Shown one piece after another: positions 12,044-24,352 of a stretch of DNA of 64,000 bases. The number at the start of each line of letters is the position of its first letter. Position 1 is the stretch's first letter. Source of the DNA: Akebia trifoliata (lineage: Eukaryota; Streptophyta; Magnoliopsida; Ranunculales; Lardizabalaceae); assembly GCA_017979445.1 (NCBI GenBank), contig CM030711.1, positions 16,136,922-16,200,921 on the forward strand, in the 5' to 3' direction. The notes below the pieces were generated by a model, which had not been told where the DNA came from, ran no database searches, and worked only from the letters and a program-made list of their open reading frames with translations. The translations under genes were made by a program, and so were the position numbers.

Positions 12044-12612
12044 GGGATCAAGCTACAACTCCAACATTTGGCAGCATTGGCCTTTGCCTTTCAATTTTTG
12101 GAGGCCAATGCGGGGGAAGTAGAGTAGCTTCTTACACCCCAACACCTGAGGTCGATGGTGGCAGTGATACACAGCCTACTGGGAAGCTTGAATCCATATC
12201 AGCCATGCCTATATACAAAGACAAAAGCCATGAAGAATTGAGGGGGGAGGATTACCAGTTGAGAGAGAAAGGTATGCATTATTAACTACTGTTAAATATT
12301 GGGATAGTTTTGGTTCCTTTTCCTGAGAGGTCATTTATCTACTAACTATGTTTTTTACATGTATAATTTCTAATCTTAGGTGGACCAAACCCTTATAGTG
12401 AGTCCACAAGTGGGTTTGGATTTGGTGCACGTGCTGCGCAGTCAGGCCCTTTTGGTCCTTCACCAACATTTGGCCAATCGTCCACAAATCTGTTCTCCTC
12501 CAGCTCATCTTCCGATCCATTCGCTTCAATGACACCAACGCTTGGTTCTTTAGGCATTGGTGTGCCGTCCACTCCTGCTTTTGGCTCATCGCCCTTTGGT
12601 TCTTCTTGCTAG
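12044..12612 (+). pseudogene. Array unit B: GLEBS exon plus truncated FG exon, both open
   Basis: Exon 4 (12044-12271) follows CCTGTAG and ends AAAG before GTATGC. It encodes [19 protein letters not shown] through [18 protein letters not shown] and GEDYQLREK without a stop. Exon 5 (12380-12612) follows AATCTTAG, is open, and ends SPFGSSC before TAG. FG spacing is partly eroded (LGSLGIG where unit A has FGSSGFG). No start codon or promoter is visible in the unit, and the exon 3 tail upstream (from ~11867) has lost its donor. It is called a pseudogene for lack of a start, not for a coding lesion. Confidence 0.82.
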
Positions 12613-14334
12613 CTAGTAACAATTTTATACATTTATAGGCATTAAATTCACTGCATGTAGAAATCATTTTTATTCACCTAATGTATTGGATTATCACATG
12701 ATAAACACAAGTGAAGGGCCATTAGTGTCCATGAGTAGAACCAAAAACATTTTACTTGCACTGAAAAATGGAAACATTAGATGTAGACTATTGAGTGTGG
12801 GTTAGTTGAGCACGGATATAGTTCCCAATGGTTCTTAAAGGCCTTGTTCAAAACTTCAAGGTTAATTTCTCTCAATAAACTTTTTGATCCGTGTACATGT
12901 ATTTGATCAATTTGTGTTGTTGAGTTCCTCTTTATAGAATTCTCACATTTATATAGCCATAATGAAAAATGCAACTTCAACAGAACCCTAGGCTTTATAA
13001 AAAAGTAGGTATTATTTTCTAGAGTTTTAATTTATAAGTTCAGTTTGATCCTTAGGGGATTTCATGACAGAAATCGACTTTGAAAAGTTAAACTTAAAAA
13101 AATGGTTGTTGATTAATTCTGCTTCATGAAAAGGGATTAGATGCTTGACGCGCAAACTAGTCATGGATTCGATCCAAGCACTTTCCCCTATGGGTTTCTC
13201 ATAATGAAGGAATTAATTGTTAGTGAGCAGTCTGGTGGATTAATCATTAATGGTAGAGCAAGCTATGCTCATTTCTGACCTGATGACCAGGGTGCTGAGC
13301 CAAGTTAACTATGCCTGTTGACCTCCCTTTGTTTGTGGAATGGACAGTTTGGACTCTTAAAACATCTTTTTTTTTCTTCTTTTTTTCGTTTGGACGTGTG
13401 TTTCAATAGAAATCTAAGAAAACAAAATAAGTTGAGGTTGTGCGATCATTTTCATTGTATATTTGTATACCAAATGTCGATATGCCATTCACACTTCACA
13501 TGATAGTATTCTTAGGGATATGTCAAGGGACATGATGTTTTTTTTGGTGCAGTTGTATCCCCACTTTAAGGGAGTTTTCTTTGAGGGTTTCGTGTTTAGA
13601 AGGGATGTCATGATTGTTGGTTGATGCATTTGTTTTTTCTTTCGGGTGGTCATCTTGACTGATGGTTGCATCTCTTTCTGATCTCAATAATTATACTTAT
13701 CCAAAAAAACAAAGAAAGGATAATTGTCTCAAACCTTCATCACAAGTGGGACCATTTCCTGTTACGATTGATTTTACTCTAATCATCTAGATCAGATAGG
13801 ACTTTTATGATCAATTAGATTAGCTAAGAGTTTGTAATTTTTTAGATTATTTAGTTTGTTTGTTAAGATTCATTAGGTATGGCCTATTTATTGGCATGCT
13901 TAGCCATTAGGCTAGAACTAGATTAGCATTAGGAAGGAAATAATTATATTGAGTAGGTTGAAAAGTTATATTGCTTGAATTACATTTTTTTTTTTACAAA
14001 TAAGTATTTTTCCATCGTCAAATATGAGAAATGACCTTGTATAAATCATTGCAAAGCTTCCCCCATTGCATTTTCTGTTTTTTTGAAATACAAAAACGAC
14101 TCCACAATTACTAGGGCTGCAACCTAGGCAGGTTGAAGGGTAAATCAACTTCTGTATTTGGTCGTAGCCCATTTGAAACATCTCCATCTCCCGTCAGAGC
14201 CCAGAGTTTCACTTTCTTTACCATTTACAATTTAGAATATGAAGGGATAAACTTCTCATTCCAAATTATTGGGAACTCTTGGAGTTTTGTTTCATGTTTG
14301 TGACCTTATTTCATGTTTCCTGATTATCCTGTAG

Positions 14335-14900
14335 GGGACCAAGCTACAACCCCGACATTTGGTAGCACTGGGCTTTGCCTTTCAATTTTTGGAGGCCAAT
14401 GTGGGGGAAGCAAAATAGCTTCTTACACCCCAACACCTGAGGTCGAAGATGGCAGCAATACACAGCCTACTGGGAAGCTTGAATCCATATCAGCCATGCC
14501 TATCTACAAAGACAAAAGCCATGAAGAATTGAGAGGGGAGGATTACCAATTGAGAGAGAAAGGTATGCATTATTAACTACAGTTAAATGTTGGGATAGTT
14601 TTGGTTCCTTTTCCTGAAGCGACATTTATCTACTAACTATGTTTTTTACATGTATAATTTCTAATCTTAGGTGGACCAAACCCTTATAGTGAGTCCACAA
14701 GTGGGTTTGGATTTGGTGCACGTGTTGCGCAGTCAAGCCCTTTTGATCTTTCACCAACATTTGGCCAGTCGTCCACAAATCAGTTCTCCAACTCATCTTC
14801 CGATCCATTCGCTTCAAAGACACCAGCGTTTGGTTCTTCAGGCTTTGGTGCGCCGTCTACTCTTGCTTTTGGCACATCGCCATTTGGTTCTTCTAGCTAG
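14335..14900 (+). pseudogene. Array unit C: GLEBS exon plus truncated FG exon, both open
   Basis: Exon 4 (14335-14562) and exon 5 (14671-14900) keep the acceptors CCTGTAG and AATCTTAG and the donor AAAG/GTATGC. An in-frame ATG upstream of the acceptor would let the unspliced frame start at 14313, but this is in intron sequence. Exon 5 is 3 nt shorter than in unit A (QFSNSSS for the usual FSSSSS), so the frame is kept to the shared TAG. The GLEBS core is unchanged, with G at the position of the intact gene's W. The filler after this unit lacks about 390 bp; the junction is at about 15720 (GTGCGATCC joined to ATTTTTTAGATTA). Confidence 0.82.
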
Positions 14901-16237
14901 CTAGTGACAATTAGATGCATTAAATTCACTGCATGTAGAAATCATTTTTATTCACCTAATGTATCGGATTATCACATGATAAACACAAGTGAAACGCCAT
15001 CAATGTCCATGAGTAGAACCAAAAACATTTGCTTGCACTAAGGAATGGAAACATTAGATGGAGATTATTGAGTGTGGGTTACTTGAGCATGGATATTGTT
15101 CCCAATGGTTCTTAAGGGCCTTGTTCGAAACTTCAAGGTTAATTTTTCTCAATAAACTTTTTGATCCTTGTACATGTATTTGATCAATTCGTGTTGTTGA
15201 GTTCCTCTTTATAGAATTCTCACATTTTTATAGCCATAATGAAAAATGCAACTTTAATAGAAGCCTAGGCTTTAACAAAAAGTAGGTATTATTTTCTAGA
15301 TTTTTAATTTATAAGTTCAATTTGATCCTTAGGGGATTTCATGACAGAAATCGACTTTAGAAAGTTAACATAAAACGGTTGTTGATTAATTTTGCATTAT
15401 CGAAAAGGATTAGATGCTTGACGTGCAAACTAGTCATGGATTCGATCCAAGCACTTTCCCCTATGGCTTTCTCGTTATTAAGGAATTAGTTGTTAGTAAG
15501 CAGTCTGGTGGATCAATCATTAATGGTAGTGCAAGCTATGGTCATTTCTGACTTGATGGCCAGTGTGCCGAGCCAAGTTAACTATGCCTGTTGACCTCCC
15601 TTTATTCATGGAATGGACAGTTTGGACTCTTAAAACATCTTTTATTTCTTCTTTTTTTCATTTGGACATGTGTTTCAATAGAAATCTTAGAAAGCAAAAC
15701 ATGTTGAGGTTGTGCGATCCATTTTTTAGATTATTTGGTTTGTTTGTTAAAATTCATTAGGTATGGCCTATTTATTGGCATGCTTAGCCATTAGGCTAGA
15801 ACTAGATTAGCATCAAGAAGGATCTAATTACATTGAATAGGTTGAAAAGTTATATTGCTTGAATTACATATATATATATATATATATACTTTTTTTTTTT
15901 ACATGTAAGTATTTTTCCATCGCCAAATATTAGAAATGACCTTCTATAAATCATTCCAAAGCTTCCCTCATTCCATTTTTTGTTTTTTTAAAATACAAAA
16001 ACGACTCCACAATTACTAGTGCTGCAACCTAGGCAGGTTGAAGGGTAAATCAACTTCAGTATTTTGTCGTAGCCCATTTGAAACATCTCCATCTCCCGTT
16101 GGAGCCCTGAGTTCCGCTTACTTTACCATTTACCATTTAGAATATCAAGGGATAAACCTCTTATTTCAAATTATTGGGAACTCTTGCAATTATCGTTTGT
16201 GTTTGTGACCTTATTTCATTTTCTTATTATCCTGTAG

Positions 16238-16806
16238 GGGACCAAGCTACAGCCTCAACATTTGGCAGCACTGGCCTTTGCCTTTCAATTTTTGGAGGCC
16301 AATGTGGGGGAAGTAGAGTAGCTTCTTACACCCCAACACCTGAGGTTGATGGTGGCAGCGATACACAACCTGTTGGGAAGCTTGAATCCATATCAGCCAT
16401 GCCTATCTACAAAGACAAAAGCCATGAAGAATTGAGGGGGGAGGATTACCAGTTGAGAGAGAAAGGTATGCATTATTAACTACAGTTAAATGTTGGGATA
16501 GTTTTGGTTCTTTTTCCTGAAGTGACATTTATCTACAAACTATGTTTTTTACATGTATAATTTCTAATCTTAGGTGGACTAAACCCTTATAGTGAGTCCA
16601 CAAGTGGGTTTGGATTTAGTGCACGTGTTGCTCAGTCAGACCCTTTTGGTCTTTCACCAACATTTGGCCAATTGTCCACAAATCAGTTCTCCTCTAGCTC
16701 ATCTTCTGATTCATTCGCTTCAAAGACACCAGCGTTTGGTTCTTCAGGCTTTGGTGCGCCGTCCACTGCTGCTTTTGGCTCACCTCCCTTTGGTTCTTCT
16801 GGCTAG
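16238..16806 (+). pseudogene. Array unit D: GLEBS exon plus truncated FG exon, both open
   Basis: Exon 4 (16238-16465) and exon 5 (16574-16806) have intact splice signals and frames. Exon 4 reads GDQATASTFGSTGLCLSIF, almost the same as unit A, with PVGKLES where unit A has PAGKLES. Exon 5 has several substitutions (GLNPYSE, FSARVAQ, GSPPFGSSG before the stop) but no indel. The preceding filler is the shortened one. Confidence 0.82.
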
Positions 16807-18238
16807 CTAGTAACAATTTTATACATTTAGATGCATTAAATTCACTGCATGTAGAAATCATTTTTATTCACCTAATGTATCGGGTTCTCACATGATAAAC
16901 ACAAGTGAAACGCCATCAGTGTCCATGAGTAGAACCAAAAACATTTTACTTGCATTGAAAAATGGAAACATTAGATGGAGATTATTGAGTGTGGGTTACT
17001 TGAGCACGGATATAGTTCCCAATGGTTCTTAAGGGCCTTGATCGAAACTTCAAGGTTAATTTCTCTCAATAAACTCTTTGATCCTTGTACATGTATTTGA
17101 TCAATTTGTGTTTCTGGGTTCCTCTTTATAGAATTCTCACATCTATATAACCATTATGAAAAATGCAACTGCAATAGAACCCTAGGCTTTATAAAAAAGT
17201 AGGTATTATTTTCTAGATTTTTAATTTATAGGTTCAGTTTGATCCTTAGGGGATTTCATGACAAAAATCGACGTTCGAAAGTTAACATAAGAAAACGGTT
17301 GTTGATTAATTCTGCATCATCAAAAAGGATTTGATACTTGACGCAGAAACTAGTCATGGATTTGATCCAAGCACTTTCCCCTATGGCTTGCTCGTTATTA
17401 AGGAATTAGTTGTTAGTGAGCAGTCTGGTGGATCAATCATTAATGATAGTGCAAGCTATGGTCATTTCTTACCTGATAAACAGGTTGCCGAGCTTAGTTA
17501 ACTATGCTTGTTGACTTCCCTTTGTTCATGGAATGGACAATTTCGACTCTTAAAACATATTTTTGTTTTCTTCTTTTTTTCATTTGGACTAGTGTTTCAA
17601 TAGAAATCTAAGAAAACAAAACAAGTTGAGGTTGTGTGATCCTTTCCATTGTATTTTTGTAAACCAAATGTTGATATGCCATTCTTTCACTTGATAGTAT
17701 TCTTAGTGACATGTCAAGGGACATGATGTTTTTTTTGGTGCAGTTGTATCCTCACTTTAAGGGAGTTTTCTTTGACGATTTCGTGTTTAGACGGGATGTC
17801 ATGATTGTTAGTTAGTGTGCTTATTTTTACTTTTGGCTGGTCATCTTGATTGATGGTTGTATCTCTTTCTCATCTCAATAATTATACTTATCCTAAAGAA
17901 CTGAGAAAGGATAGTTGTCTCAAACTTTCATCACAAGTGGGATCATTTCCTATTATGATTGATTTTACTCTAATCAACTAGATCAAGATAGGACTTTTAT
18001 GATCAATTAGATTAGATAAGAGTTTGTAATTTTTGAGATTATTTGGTTTGTTTGTTCAGATTCATTAGGTATGGCCTATTTATTGGCATGCTTAGCCATC
18101 AGGAACAATCTATTTATATTGAGTAGGTTGAAAAGTTATATTGCTTGAATAACAATTGTTTTTTTTACATGTAAGTATTTTTGCATTGCCAAATATGAGA
18201 AATGACCGTTTATAAATCATTGCAAAGTTTCCCCCATT

Positions 18239-18345
18239 CATCTTCCTATCCATTCACTTCAAAGACACCAACGTTTGGTCCTTCAGGCTTTGGTGCGCCG
18301 TCCACTCCTGTTTTTGGCTCATCGTCCTTTGGTTCTTTTAGCTAG
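18239..18345 (+). pseudogene. Array unit E: exon 5 fragment only
   Basis: Only the last ~105 nt of the truncated FG exon remain (from SSYPFTSKTPTFG to the TAG). They are joined directly to filler that normally precedes the exon 3 tail (TCCCCCATTC joined to ATCTTCC). A deletion of about 0.7-0.8 kb removed the exon 3 tail, intron 3, all of exon 4, intron 4 and half of exon 5. The join sits at a short ATTCA/TCA-type microhomology. The remaining codons are still in frame with the terminal stop. Confidence 0.85.
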
Positions 18346-20066
18346 CTAGTGACAATTTTATACATTTACATGCATTAAATTCACTGCATGTAGAAATCAT
18401 ATTTATTCACCTAATGTATCGGATTATCACATGATAAACACAAGTGAAACGCCATCAGTGTCCATGAGTAAAACCAAGAACATTTTACTTGCACTGAAAA
18501 ATGAAAACATTAGATGGAGACTATTGAGTGTGGGTTAGTTGAGCACGGATATGGTTCCCAATGGTTCTTAAAGGCCTTGTTCGAAACTTCAAGGTTAATT
18601 TCTCTCAATAAACTTTTTGATCCGTGTACATGTATTTGATCAATTTGTGCTGCTGAGTTCCTCTTTATAGATTCTCACATCTATATAGCCATAATGAAAA
18701 ATGCAACTTCAATAGAACCCTAGGCTTTATAAAAAAGTAGGTATTATTTTCTTGATTTTTAATTTATAAGTTCAGATTGATGCTTAGGGGATTTCATGAC
18801 AGAAATCGACTTTGGAAAGTTAACATAAGAAAACGGTTGTTGATTAATTCTGCATCATCAAAAGGGATTAGATGCTTGACGCGCAAACTAGTCATGGATT
18901 CGATCCAAGCACTTTCCCCTATGGCTTTCTCGTTATTAAGGAATTAGTTGTTAGTGAGTAGTCGGGTGGATCAATCATCAATGGTAAAGCAAGCTATGCT
19001 CATTTCTGAGTTGATGACCTGGGTGCCGAGCCAAGTTAACTATGCCTGTTGACCTCCCTTTGTTTGTGGAATGGACAGTTTAGACTCTTAAAACATCTTT
19101 TTTTTCTTCTTTTTTCGTTTGGACATGTGTTTCAATAAAAATCTAAGAAAATAAACCAAGTTGAGGTTGTGCGATCCTTTTCATTGTATTGTTGTAAACC
19201 AAATGTCGATATGCCATTCACACTTCACATGATAGTATTCTTAATAACATGTCAACGGACATGATGTTTTTTTTTGGTGCAGTTGTATCCCAACTTTAAG
19301 GGAGTTTTTTTTTAGGGTTTCGTGTTTAGATGGGATGTCATGATTGTTGGTTGGTGCATTTGTTTTTCTTTCAGGTGGTCATCTTGACTGATGGTTGCAT
19401 CTCTTTCTGATTTCAAGAATTATACTTATCCAAAAAAACTAAGAAAGGATAATTGTCTCAAAATTTAATCACAAGTGAGACCATTTCCTATTATGATTGA
19501 TTTTACTCTAATTAACTAGATCAGGATTGGACTTTTATGATCAATTAGATTAGACAAGGGTTTGTAATATTTTAGATTATTTGGTTTGTTTGTTAAGATA
19601 CATTAGGTATGGCCTATTTATTGGCATGCTTAGCCATTAGGCTTGAACTAGATTAGCATTAGGAAGGATCTAATTATATTGAGTAGGTTGAAATGATATA
19701 TTGCTTGAATTACATTTTTTTTTTTTTACATGTAAGTATTTTTCCATCGCCAAATATGAGAAATGACCTTGTATAAATCATTGCAAAGCTTCCTCCATTC
19801 CATTTTTTGTTTTTTTGAAATACAAAAACAACTCCACAATTACTAGGGCTGCAACTTAGGCAGGTTGAATGGTAAATCAACTTCTGTATTTGGTCATAGC
19901 CCATTTGAAACATCTCAATCTCCCGTCATAGCCCAGAGTTCCACTTTCTTTTCCATATACAATTTAGAATATCAAGGGATTTACCTCTCATTTCAAATTA
20001 TTGGGAACTCTTGTCGTTTTGCATCATGTTTGTGATCTTATTTCATCTTTCCTGATTATCCTGTAG

Positions 20067-20635
20067 GGGACCAAACTACAGCCCATACATTTGGCAGCAC
20101 TGGCCTTTGCCTTTCAATTTTTGGAGGCCAATGTGGGGGAAGCAAAGTAGCTTCTTACACCCCAACACCTGAGGTCGATGATTGCTGCGATACACAGCCT
20201 ACTGGGAAGCTTGAATCCATATCAGCCATGGCTATCTACAAAGATAAAAGCCATGAAGAATTAAGGGTGGAGGATTACCAGTTGAGAGAGAAAGGTATGC
20301 ATTATTAACTACAGTTAAATGTTGGGATAGTTTTGGTTCCTTTTCCTGAAGCGACATTTATCTACTAACTATGTTTGTTACATGTATAATTTCTAATCTT
20401 AGGTGGAGCAAACCCTTATAGTGAGTCCACAAGTGGGTTTGGATTTGGTGCACGTGCTGCGCAATCATGTCCTTTTGGTCCTTCACCAACATTTGGCCAA
20501 TCGTCCACAAATCAGTTCTCCTCCAGCTCATCTTCCGATCCATTCACTTCAAAGACACCAGTGTTTGGTTCTTCAGGCTTTGGTGCGCCGTCCACTCCTG
20601 CTTTTGGCTCATTGCCCTTTGGTTCTTCTAGCTAG
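20067..20635 (+). pseudogene. Array unit F: GLEBS exon plus truncated FG exon, both open
   Basis: Exon 4 (20067-20294) and exon 5 (20403-20635) are open and keep their splice sites. Changes in the GLEBS exon are [14 protein letters not shown] (A for P) and VEDYQLREK (V at the intact gene's W position), and DDCCDT replaces the usual DGGSDT. Exon 5 ends LPFGSSS before TAG. The filler downstream of this unit was hit by the LINE at 21271-22708. Confidence 0.82.
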
Positions 20636-21270
20636 CTAGTGATAATTTTATACATTTAGATGCATTAAATTCACTGCATGTAAAAATCATTTTTATTCAC
20701 CTAATGTATGAGATTATCACATGAGAAACACAAGTGAAACCCCATCAGTGTCCATGAGTAGAACCAAAAACATTTTACTTGCACTGAAAAATGGAAACAT
20801 TAGATGGAGACTATTGAGTGTGGGTTACTTGAGCATGGATATAGTTCCCAATGGTTCTTAATGGCCTTGTTCGAAACTTAAAGGTTAATTTCTCTCAATA
20901 AACTCTTTGATCCTTGTACATGTATTTAATCAATTTGTGTTGCCAAGTTCCTCTTTATAGAAGTCTCACATCTATATAGCCATAATGAAAAATGCAACTT
21001 CAATAGAACCCAAGGCTTTATAAAAAAGTAGGTATTATTTTCTTGATTTTTAATTTATAAGTTCAGTTTGATCCTTAGGGGATTTCATGACAAAAATCGA
21101 TGTTCGAAAGTTAACATGAGAAAACGGTTGTTGATTAATTCTGCATAATCAAAACGGATTTGATACTTGATGCAGAAACTAGTCATGGATTCGATCCAAG
21201 CACTTTCTCCTATGGCTTTTTCGTTATTAAGGAATTAGTTGTTAGTGAGCAGTCTGGTGGATCAACTATT

Positions 21271-22708
21271 TTTTTTTTTGAAAAAGTATAATATATTGAA
21301 AAGGAAGAAAATAGAATACAAGGAGGCTGAGAAAGCCTCTCAAACAGCTACAGAAAGAAAGCAAAAGCGTCAACAATTACATAAAGAATTCCATCGAAAG
21401 ATAAAATCATCAAAAGTAGTCCCCTTGAATTGAATGTTCTGCTTGGACCATAAGTACAATAAACCCAAGATCTCCAAGAAGTTGCCGTGATCACTCCTCA
21501 TCTTGCCATTGAACACCCTATTATTTCTCTCGGTCCACACCCCCCAAGCAATAGCCGAGGGAAGAATAGCCCAAAGGAATCTTTTTCTGGGAGAGAAATC
21601 ATTAATGGCCCACTCTTCTACCAACGAGGAGAACTTACAAGGAAAGACCCACTGAATACGAAATAACCCAAGAAAATAAGACCAAATAGTATGAGAAAAG
21701 GAACAATGGATTAGAATATGGTCAACAGACTCTCCATCCTTCAAACAAAGCGGACAACAATTAGGCGTAATCCAACCCCGAGTAATCAAGTTATCTAATG
21801 TTAGAATTTTACCAAGACAAGCCAGCCACACAAAAAAGGAAATTTTAGAAGGAATTGAGTTGCACCAAATGTTGGTCCCCATGAATGATCGATCTGTATG
21901 AGTGTTGAGCCAATTATGAAAGGATCTAACAGAGAATCTCAAGTCCTTCGTCCTCGTCCATTCCCACCTGTCCTGATTACTCACATCGAGAAGTCGCGAG
22001 TTCAAGAGCTCAAGGAAAGATGTCACCTCAGTTAGCTCCCAATCATTAAAATTTCTCCTAAACCCCAAATCCCAAGAGCTGGAATCATTGCTACTCAAAC
22101 AATGTTTTATAGATTCATTTTTTTTCCGAGAGCAAGCGTACAAAGACGGAAATTGAGCTGCTAGAGGCGATGTGCCACCCCAAATATCCTCCCAGAATCT
22201 GATTTTGTCCCCCTTTCCTGCCTTGAACCTGATTCCTTTCTCAAACTCCTTTCTTACTTTTTGAATCCCCTTCCAAATACTACACCCATATGTGCCTTTT
22301 GCTTCCCTACTATACCAACCTAGTCTCTCTTCCCCATATTTGGCCATGATGATCCTCCTCCAAAGTCTACCCTTTTCCTCCCCAAACCTTCAAAGCCATT
22401 TCCCTAGCAGAGCTCTATTAGCTAGTCTAAGACCCCTAATCCCCAAGCCCCCATACTTCTTGGGCTTACAAATAACCTTCCACCTGACTAGGTGATACTT
22501 CCTTCTCCCATTTCTATCGTTCCATAAAAAATTCCTCATAATCTTTTCCAATCTGAACTCGACGGACCTCGGAAGCGTGAACAAAGAGAGAAAGTAAACC
22601 GGAATACTCGTTAAGGTGCTTTTTATCAAAGTTACTCTCCCCCCTTTAGACAGATACTTAGCCTTCCAAGTACTCAATCTTTTCTCCAATTTCTCAATCA
22701 CCCCATCC
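21271..22708 (-). mobile_element. 5'-truncated L1-type LINE in array filler (ORF2 C-terminus)
   Basis: The flanking 8-bp target duplication CAACTATT is exact (21263-21270 and 22709-22716), and other filler copies have a related empty site (CAATCATT). The T-run at the left edge is the poly-A tail of a minus-strand insertion. Minus-strand frames at 22740-22390 and 22347-21370 give the ORF2 C-terminal half: [19 protein letters not shown], the [17 protein letters not shown] segment, then the zinc-binding RT C-terminal region (RGWITPNCCPLCLKDGESVD followed by [10 protein letters not shown]) and the C-terminus FDDFIFRWNSLCNC. The two frames are joined by one frameshift near 22350-22390. This is a dead copy lacking the endonuclease and RT catalytic core. 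Confidence 0.93.
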
Positions 22709-23793
22709 CAACTATTAATGGTAGAGCAAGCTATGCTCATTTCTGACTTGATGACCAGGGTGCCTAGCCAAGTTAACTATGCCAGTTGACCTCCCTTTGT
22801 TTGTGGAATGGACAGTTTGAACTCTTAAAACATCTTTTATTTTTTATTTTTTTCATTTTGATATGTGTTTCAATAGAAATCTTAGAAAACTTAACAAGTT
22901 GTGGTTGTGCGATCGTTTTCATTGTATTGTTGTAAACCAAATGTCGGCATGCCATTCACACTTCACATGATAGTATTCTTAGTGACATCTCAAGGGACAA
23001 GGTGTTTTTTTTTTTGTGCAGTTGTATTCCCACTTAATAGGAGTTTTCTTTGAGGGTTTCGTGTTTAGATGGGATGTCATGATTGTTAGTTGGTGCGCTT
23101 ATTTTTACTTTTGGCTGGTCATCTTGACTGATGGTTGTATCTCTTTCTGATCTCAATAATTAACTTAAACAAAAAAACAAAGAAAGGATAGTTGCCTCAA
23201 ACTTTCATCACAAGTGGGACCATTTCCTATTACGATTGATTTTACTCTAATCAACTAGATCAAGATAGGACTTTTATCATCAATTAGATTAGATATGAGT
23301 TTGTAATTTTTTAGATTATTTGGTTTATTCGTTAAGATATGTTAGGTATGGCCTATTTATTGGCATGCTTAACCATTAGGCTAGAACTAGATTAGCATCA
23401 GGAAGGATCTAATTATATTGACTAGTTTGAAAAGTTGTATTGCTTGAATTACATAAACTTTTTTTTTTTTACATGTAAGTATTTTACCATAGCCAAATAT
23501 GAGAAATTACCTTGTATAAATCATTGCAAAGCTTTCTCCATTCCATTTTTTGTTTTTTTGAAATAAAAAACGACTCCACAGTTACTAGGGCTGCAACTTA
23601 GGTAGGTTGAAGGATAAATCAACTTCTGTATTTGGTCGTACCCCATTTGAAACATCTCCATCTCCTGTCGGAACCTTGAGTTCCACTTTCTTTACCATTT
23701 ACAATTTAGAATATCAGGGGGTAAACCTCTCGTTTCAAATTATTGGGAACTCTTGCAGTTATGCTTCATGTTTGTGACCTTATTAACCTGTAG

Positions 23794-24352
23794 GGGACCA
23801 AGCTTCAGTCTATACATTTGGCAGCACTGGCCTTTGCCTTTCAATTTCTGGAGGCCAATGTAGGGGAAGTAGAGTGGCTTCTTACACCCCAACACCTGAG
23901 GTCAATGGTGGCAGCGATACACAGCCTGCTGGGAAGCTTGAATCCGTATCAGCCATGGCTATCTACAAAGACAAAAGCCACGAAGAATTGAGGTGGGAGG
24001 ATTACCAGTTAAGAGAGAAAGGTATGTATCGTTAACTACAATTAAATGTTGGGATAGTTTTTGTTCCTTTTCCTAAAGCGACATTTATCTACTATGTTTT
24101 TAACATGTATAATTTCTAATCTTAGGTGGACCAAACCTTTATAATGAGTCAAGTGGGTTTGGATTTGGTGTACGTGCTGCGCAGTCAGGCCCTTTTTGTC
24201 CTTCACCAACATTTGGCCACTCGTCCACAAATCAGTTCTCTAGCTCATCTTTCGATCCATTTGCTTCAAAGACACTAGCATTTGGTTCTTCAGGCTTTGG
24301 TGTGCCTTCCACTCCTACTTTTGGCTCATTGTCATTTGGTTCTTCTAACTAG
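23794..24352 (+). pseudogene. Array unit G: GLEBS exon retaining the ancestral Trp, plus truncated FG exon
   Basis: Exon 4 (23794-24021) keeps HEELRWEDYQL, the only array copy with the Trp seen in the intact NUP98 ([11 protein letters not shown]). It shares GLCLSI and REKG with the other units, so it is either the earliest branch of the array or a back-conversion. Other changes are ESVSAMAIYKD, QCRGS and a shortened pyrimidine tract at the acceptor (AACCTGTAG). Exon 5 (24126-24352) is 6 nt shorter than in unit A, in two 3-nt steps, and still reaches the shared TAG. The array ends about 45 nt after this stop. Confidence 0.82.
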
